DNA of 64,000 nt. Origin: Caballeronia sp. SBC1. GTDB taxonomy: Bacteria; Pseudomonadota; Gammaproteobacteria; Burkholderiales; Burkholderiaceae. Positions 61,785-64,000 of this stretch are shown piece after piece; the stretch's first letter is position 1; each line of letters begins with the position of its first letter. The stretch spans positions 2,108,001 through 2,172,000 of the forward strand of contig NZ_CP049156.1 in assembly GCF_011493005.1 (NCBI RefSeq). The letters run 5' to 3'. The position numbers were made by a program, and so were the translations under genes. The notes beneath the pieces were generated by a model. That model was not told where the DNA came from and did no database searches. It worked only from the letters and a program-made list of their open reading frames with translations.

Positions 61785-64000
61785 ATGACGGAAACCGTAG
61801 CACTCAAGATTGTCCAGCGCATCGCCACCGAATTGAATGTGCAGCCGCGGCAAGTCGCCGCGACCGTGCAGCTTCTCGATGAAGGCTCAACCGTTCCGTT
61901 TATCGCCCGATATAGAAAGGAAGTGACGGGCAATCTCGACGACACGCAATTGCGCAATCTCGAGGAACGGCTCATCTATCTACGTGAGCTGGAAGACCGG
62001 CGCGCGACGATTGTCCAGAGCATCGACGAACAGGGCAAGCTCACTCCCGAGCTGCGCGCAGCCGTTGAAGGCGCCAACAGCAAGCAGGTCCTCGAAGATC
62101 TGTATCTCCCCTATAAACCGAAGCGCCGCACGCGCGCGCAGATCGCCCGCGAAGCCGGCCTGCAGCCGCTCGCCGACGCCCTACTCGCCGACCCGACGCT
62201 CGATCCGCAAACAGAAGCCGCGCGTTACGTGGATGCCGAAAAAGGGGTCGCCGACACCAAGGCCGCGCTCGATGGCGCCCGCGACATCCTCTCGGAACAG
62301 TTCGGCGAAACGGCGGAAATTCTCGGTAAGGTTCGCGACTACTTGTTCAAGCAAGGCAGCGTGATTTCGACCGTTGTGGAAGGGAAAGAAACCGAGGAAG
62401 GCGAGAAATTCCGCGACTACTACGACTACTCGGAAACCATCCGCACCGTCCCGTCGCACCGGGCGCTCGCGCTATTTCGCGGGCGCAACGCAGGCGTATT
62501 GATGGTCAAGCTGGGCTTGGGCGAAGAGCTCGACGCGCAAGTGCCGCATCCAGGTGAAACGCTGATCGCACGCCACGTAGGTATCGCGAACCAGGGCCGG
62601 CCGGCCGATAAATGGCTCTCGGACGTATGCCGCTGGTGCTGGCGCGTCAAGGTCCAGCCGAATATCGAAAATGATTTGCTGACGAATTTGCGCGAAGAAG
62701 CCGAAGCTGAGGCCATCCGCGTATTTGCACGCAACCTGAAAGATCTTTTGCTTGCCGCTCCGGCAGGTCCGAAAGCCGTGATCGGCCTCGATCCCGGCAT
62801 GCGTACCGGCGTAAAGGTGGCCGTGGTCGATCGCACCGGAAAGCTGCTCGCCACCGACGTGATTTACCCGCACGAGCCACGTCGCGACTGGGACGGCTCG
62901 CTCGCCAAGCTCGCGCGAATCGCCGCGCAGACGCAGGCCGAGTTGATCAGTATTGGCAATGGCACGGCGTCGCGTGAGACCGACAAGCTCGCGAGCGAAT
63001 TGATCGCGAAACATCCGGAACTGAAGCTGCAGAAGATCGTGGTGTCGGAAGCGGGCGCATCGATTTATTCGGCATCCGAACTGGCATCGAAGGAATTTCC
63101 TGACCTCGATGTCACGCTGCGCGGCGCGGTATCCATCGCGCGCCGGCTGCAGGATCCGCTCGCGGAACTCGTCAAGATTGATCCGAAAGCGATCGGTGTG
63201 GGCCAGTATCAGCACGACGTCAATCAACGCGACCTCGCCCGCTCGCTCGACGCGGTGGTTGAAGATTGCGTGAACGCGGTCGGCGTGGACGCCAATACCG
63301 CATCGGTTGCATTGCTTGCGCGCGTGTCCGGATTGAACGCTACGCTGGCGCGCAATATTGTCGATTTCCGCGACGCCAACGGCCCGTTTGCATCGCGTGA
63401 TCAACTGAAGAAAGTGCCCCGTCTCGGCGATAAAACCTTCGAGCAAGCCGCCGGATTCCTGCGCATCAACAACGGCGTGAATCCGCTGGACCGCTCGTCG
63501 GTGCACCCGGAAGCGTATCCGGTGGTTGAACGGATCCTGGCCAAGATCAAGAAGCACGCCGCCGACGTAATGGGCAAGCGCGAAGCCTTGGCGGGCTTAT
63601 CGCCGGCAGAATTCGTCGACGAACGGTTCGGTCTGCCCACCGTGCGCGACATCCTCGCGGAGCTGGAAAAGCCGGGCCGCGATCCGCGTCCGGAGTTCAA
63701 GACTGCCACGTTCCGCGATGGCGTCGAGAAACTCTCCGATCTCACGCCGGGAATGATTCTCGAAGGCGTGGTCACGAACGTCGCAGCGTTTGGTGCGTTC
63801 GTGGATATCGGCGTGCATCAGGATGGATTGGTGCACGTATCGGCGATGTCGACAAAGTTCATCAAGGACCCGCACGAGGTCGTCAAGGCCGGTCAGGTGG
63901 TGAAGGTGAAGGTGCTGGAGACGGACGTGAAGCGCCAGCGGATTGCGCTGACCATGCGTCTGGACGATGACTTCGCCGCCGACGGCGGCCAGGCGCAACA
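61785..64000 (+). CDS. tex: Transcription accessory protein Tex (3' end outside window)
   Basis: About 738 codons visible, start ATG 61785; the ribosome-binding site is weak (GACCCC). The order is clear: N-terminal helical region ([35 protein letters not shown]), RNase H-like YqgF domain ([17 protein letters not shown]), helix-hairpin-helix DNA-binding motifs (about residue 520; [20 protein letters not shown]) and an S1 RNA-binding domain ([31 protein letters not shown]). Tex contacts RNA polymerase or nucleic acids and is widely conserved. The frame is still open at 64000, so a short C-terminus is missing. Confidence 0.95.
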   Translation, partial: MTETVALKIVQRIATELNVQPRQVAATVQLLDEGSTVPFIARYRKEVTGNLDDTQLRNLEERLIYLRELEDRRATIVQSIDEQGKLTPELRAAVEGANSKQVLEDLYLPYKPKRRTRAQIAREAGLQPLADALLADPTLDPQTEAARYVDAEKGVADTKAALDGARDILSEQFGETAEILGKVRDYLFKQGSVISTVVEGKETEEGEKFRDYYDYSETIRTVPSHRALALFRGRNAGVLMVKLGLGEELDAQVPHPGETLIARHVGIANQGRPADKWLSDVCRWCWRVKVQPNIENDLLTNLREEAEAEAIRVFARNLKDLLLAAPAGPKAVIGLDPGMRTGVKVAVVDRTGKLLATDVIYPHEPRRDWDGSLAKLARIAAQTQAELISIGNGTASRETDKLASELIAKHPELKLQKIVVSEAGASIYSASELASKEFPDLDVTLRGAVSIARRLQDPLAELVKIDPKAIGVGQYQHDVNQRDLARSLDAVVEDCVNAVGVDANTASVALLARVSGLNATLARNIVDFRDANGPFASRDQLKKVPRLGDKTFEQAAGFLRINNGVNPLDRSSVHPEAYPVVERILAKIKKHAADVMGKREALAGLSPAEFVDERFGLPTVRDILAELEKPGRDPRPEFKTATFRDGVEKLSDLTPGMILEGVVTNVAAFGAFVDIGVHQDGLVHVSAMSTKFIKDPHEVVKAGQVVKVKVLETDVKRQRIALTMRLDDDFAADGGQAQ

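Overview
The window is high-GC DNA from a beta-proteobacterium of the family Burkholderiaceae, most likely Paraburkholderia or Caballeronia. The grounds are a complete class I polyhydroxybutyrate locus (phaC-phaA-phaB-phaR), a Wsp chemosensory operon, the pgeF-rluD/bamD arrangement, and the style of the encoded proteins. It reads as ordinary chromosome. I see no insertion sequence, prophage, CRISPR array, rRNA or tRNA. The first gene (ClC chloride channel) and the last (tex) run off the ends.

Layout, left to right. 1-2.4 kb: chloride channel and two small proteins. 2.4-9.3 kb: a TetR repressor divergent from a three-gene RND efflux operon (adaptor, pump, outer-membrane factor) closed by a perfect terminator. 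9.5-10.4 kb: an odd secreted repeat protein. 10.4-19.6 kb: complete wspABCDEFR operon on the minus strand, mostly joined by 4-nt overlaps, which should turn a surface signal into cyclic-di-GMP. 19.6-20.1 kb: a gene-free stretch with three copies of a DnaA-box-like pair at constant spacing. 20.1-21.9 kb: HipBA toxin-antitoxin pair with a striking operator array. 21.9-26 kb: AsmA-like protein and a FetAB-type ABC transporter. 26-31.7 kb: a light-sensing cassette of heme oxygenase, bacteriophytochrome, response regulator and hybrid kinase. 32.1-36.4 kb: bacterial NHEJ genes (Ku, LigD) with a small disordered protein downstream. 36.6-43.8 kb: a secreted protein, a dehydrogenase with a divergent LysR regulator, an orphan P450, serB, metC and a lipoprotein. 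43.8-53.1 kb: thiolase bktB, rimO, dusC and the PHB locus. 53.5-64 kb: pgeF, rluD, bamD, a Gly/His/Tyr-rich exported protein, a DinG/YoaA helicase, a ydcH-like gene, a coiled-coil exported protein and tex.

How the genes work together: phaA, phaB and phaC make PHB from acetyl-CoA, bktB can supply longer monomers, and phaR is the expected regulator. BphO makes biliverdin for BphP, whose kinase output can feed the two downstream receiver-containing proteins. The most unusual signals are in non-coding DNA: the hipBA operator array with an apparently leaderless hipB start, the triplicated box-pair modules upstream of wspA, a structured 0.4-kb gap between dusC and phaR, and a palindrome upstream of phaC. 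All sites and functions here were read by eye from sequence; none was checked against a database.
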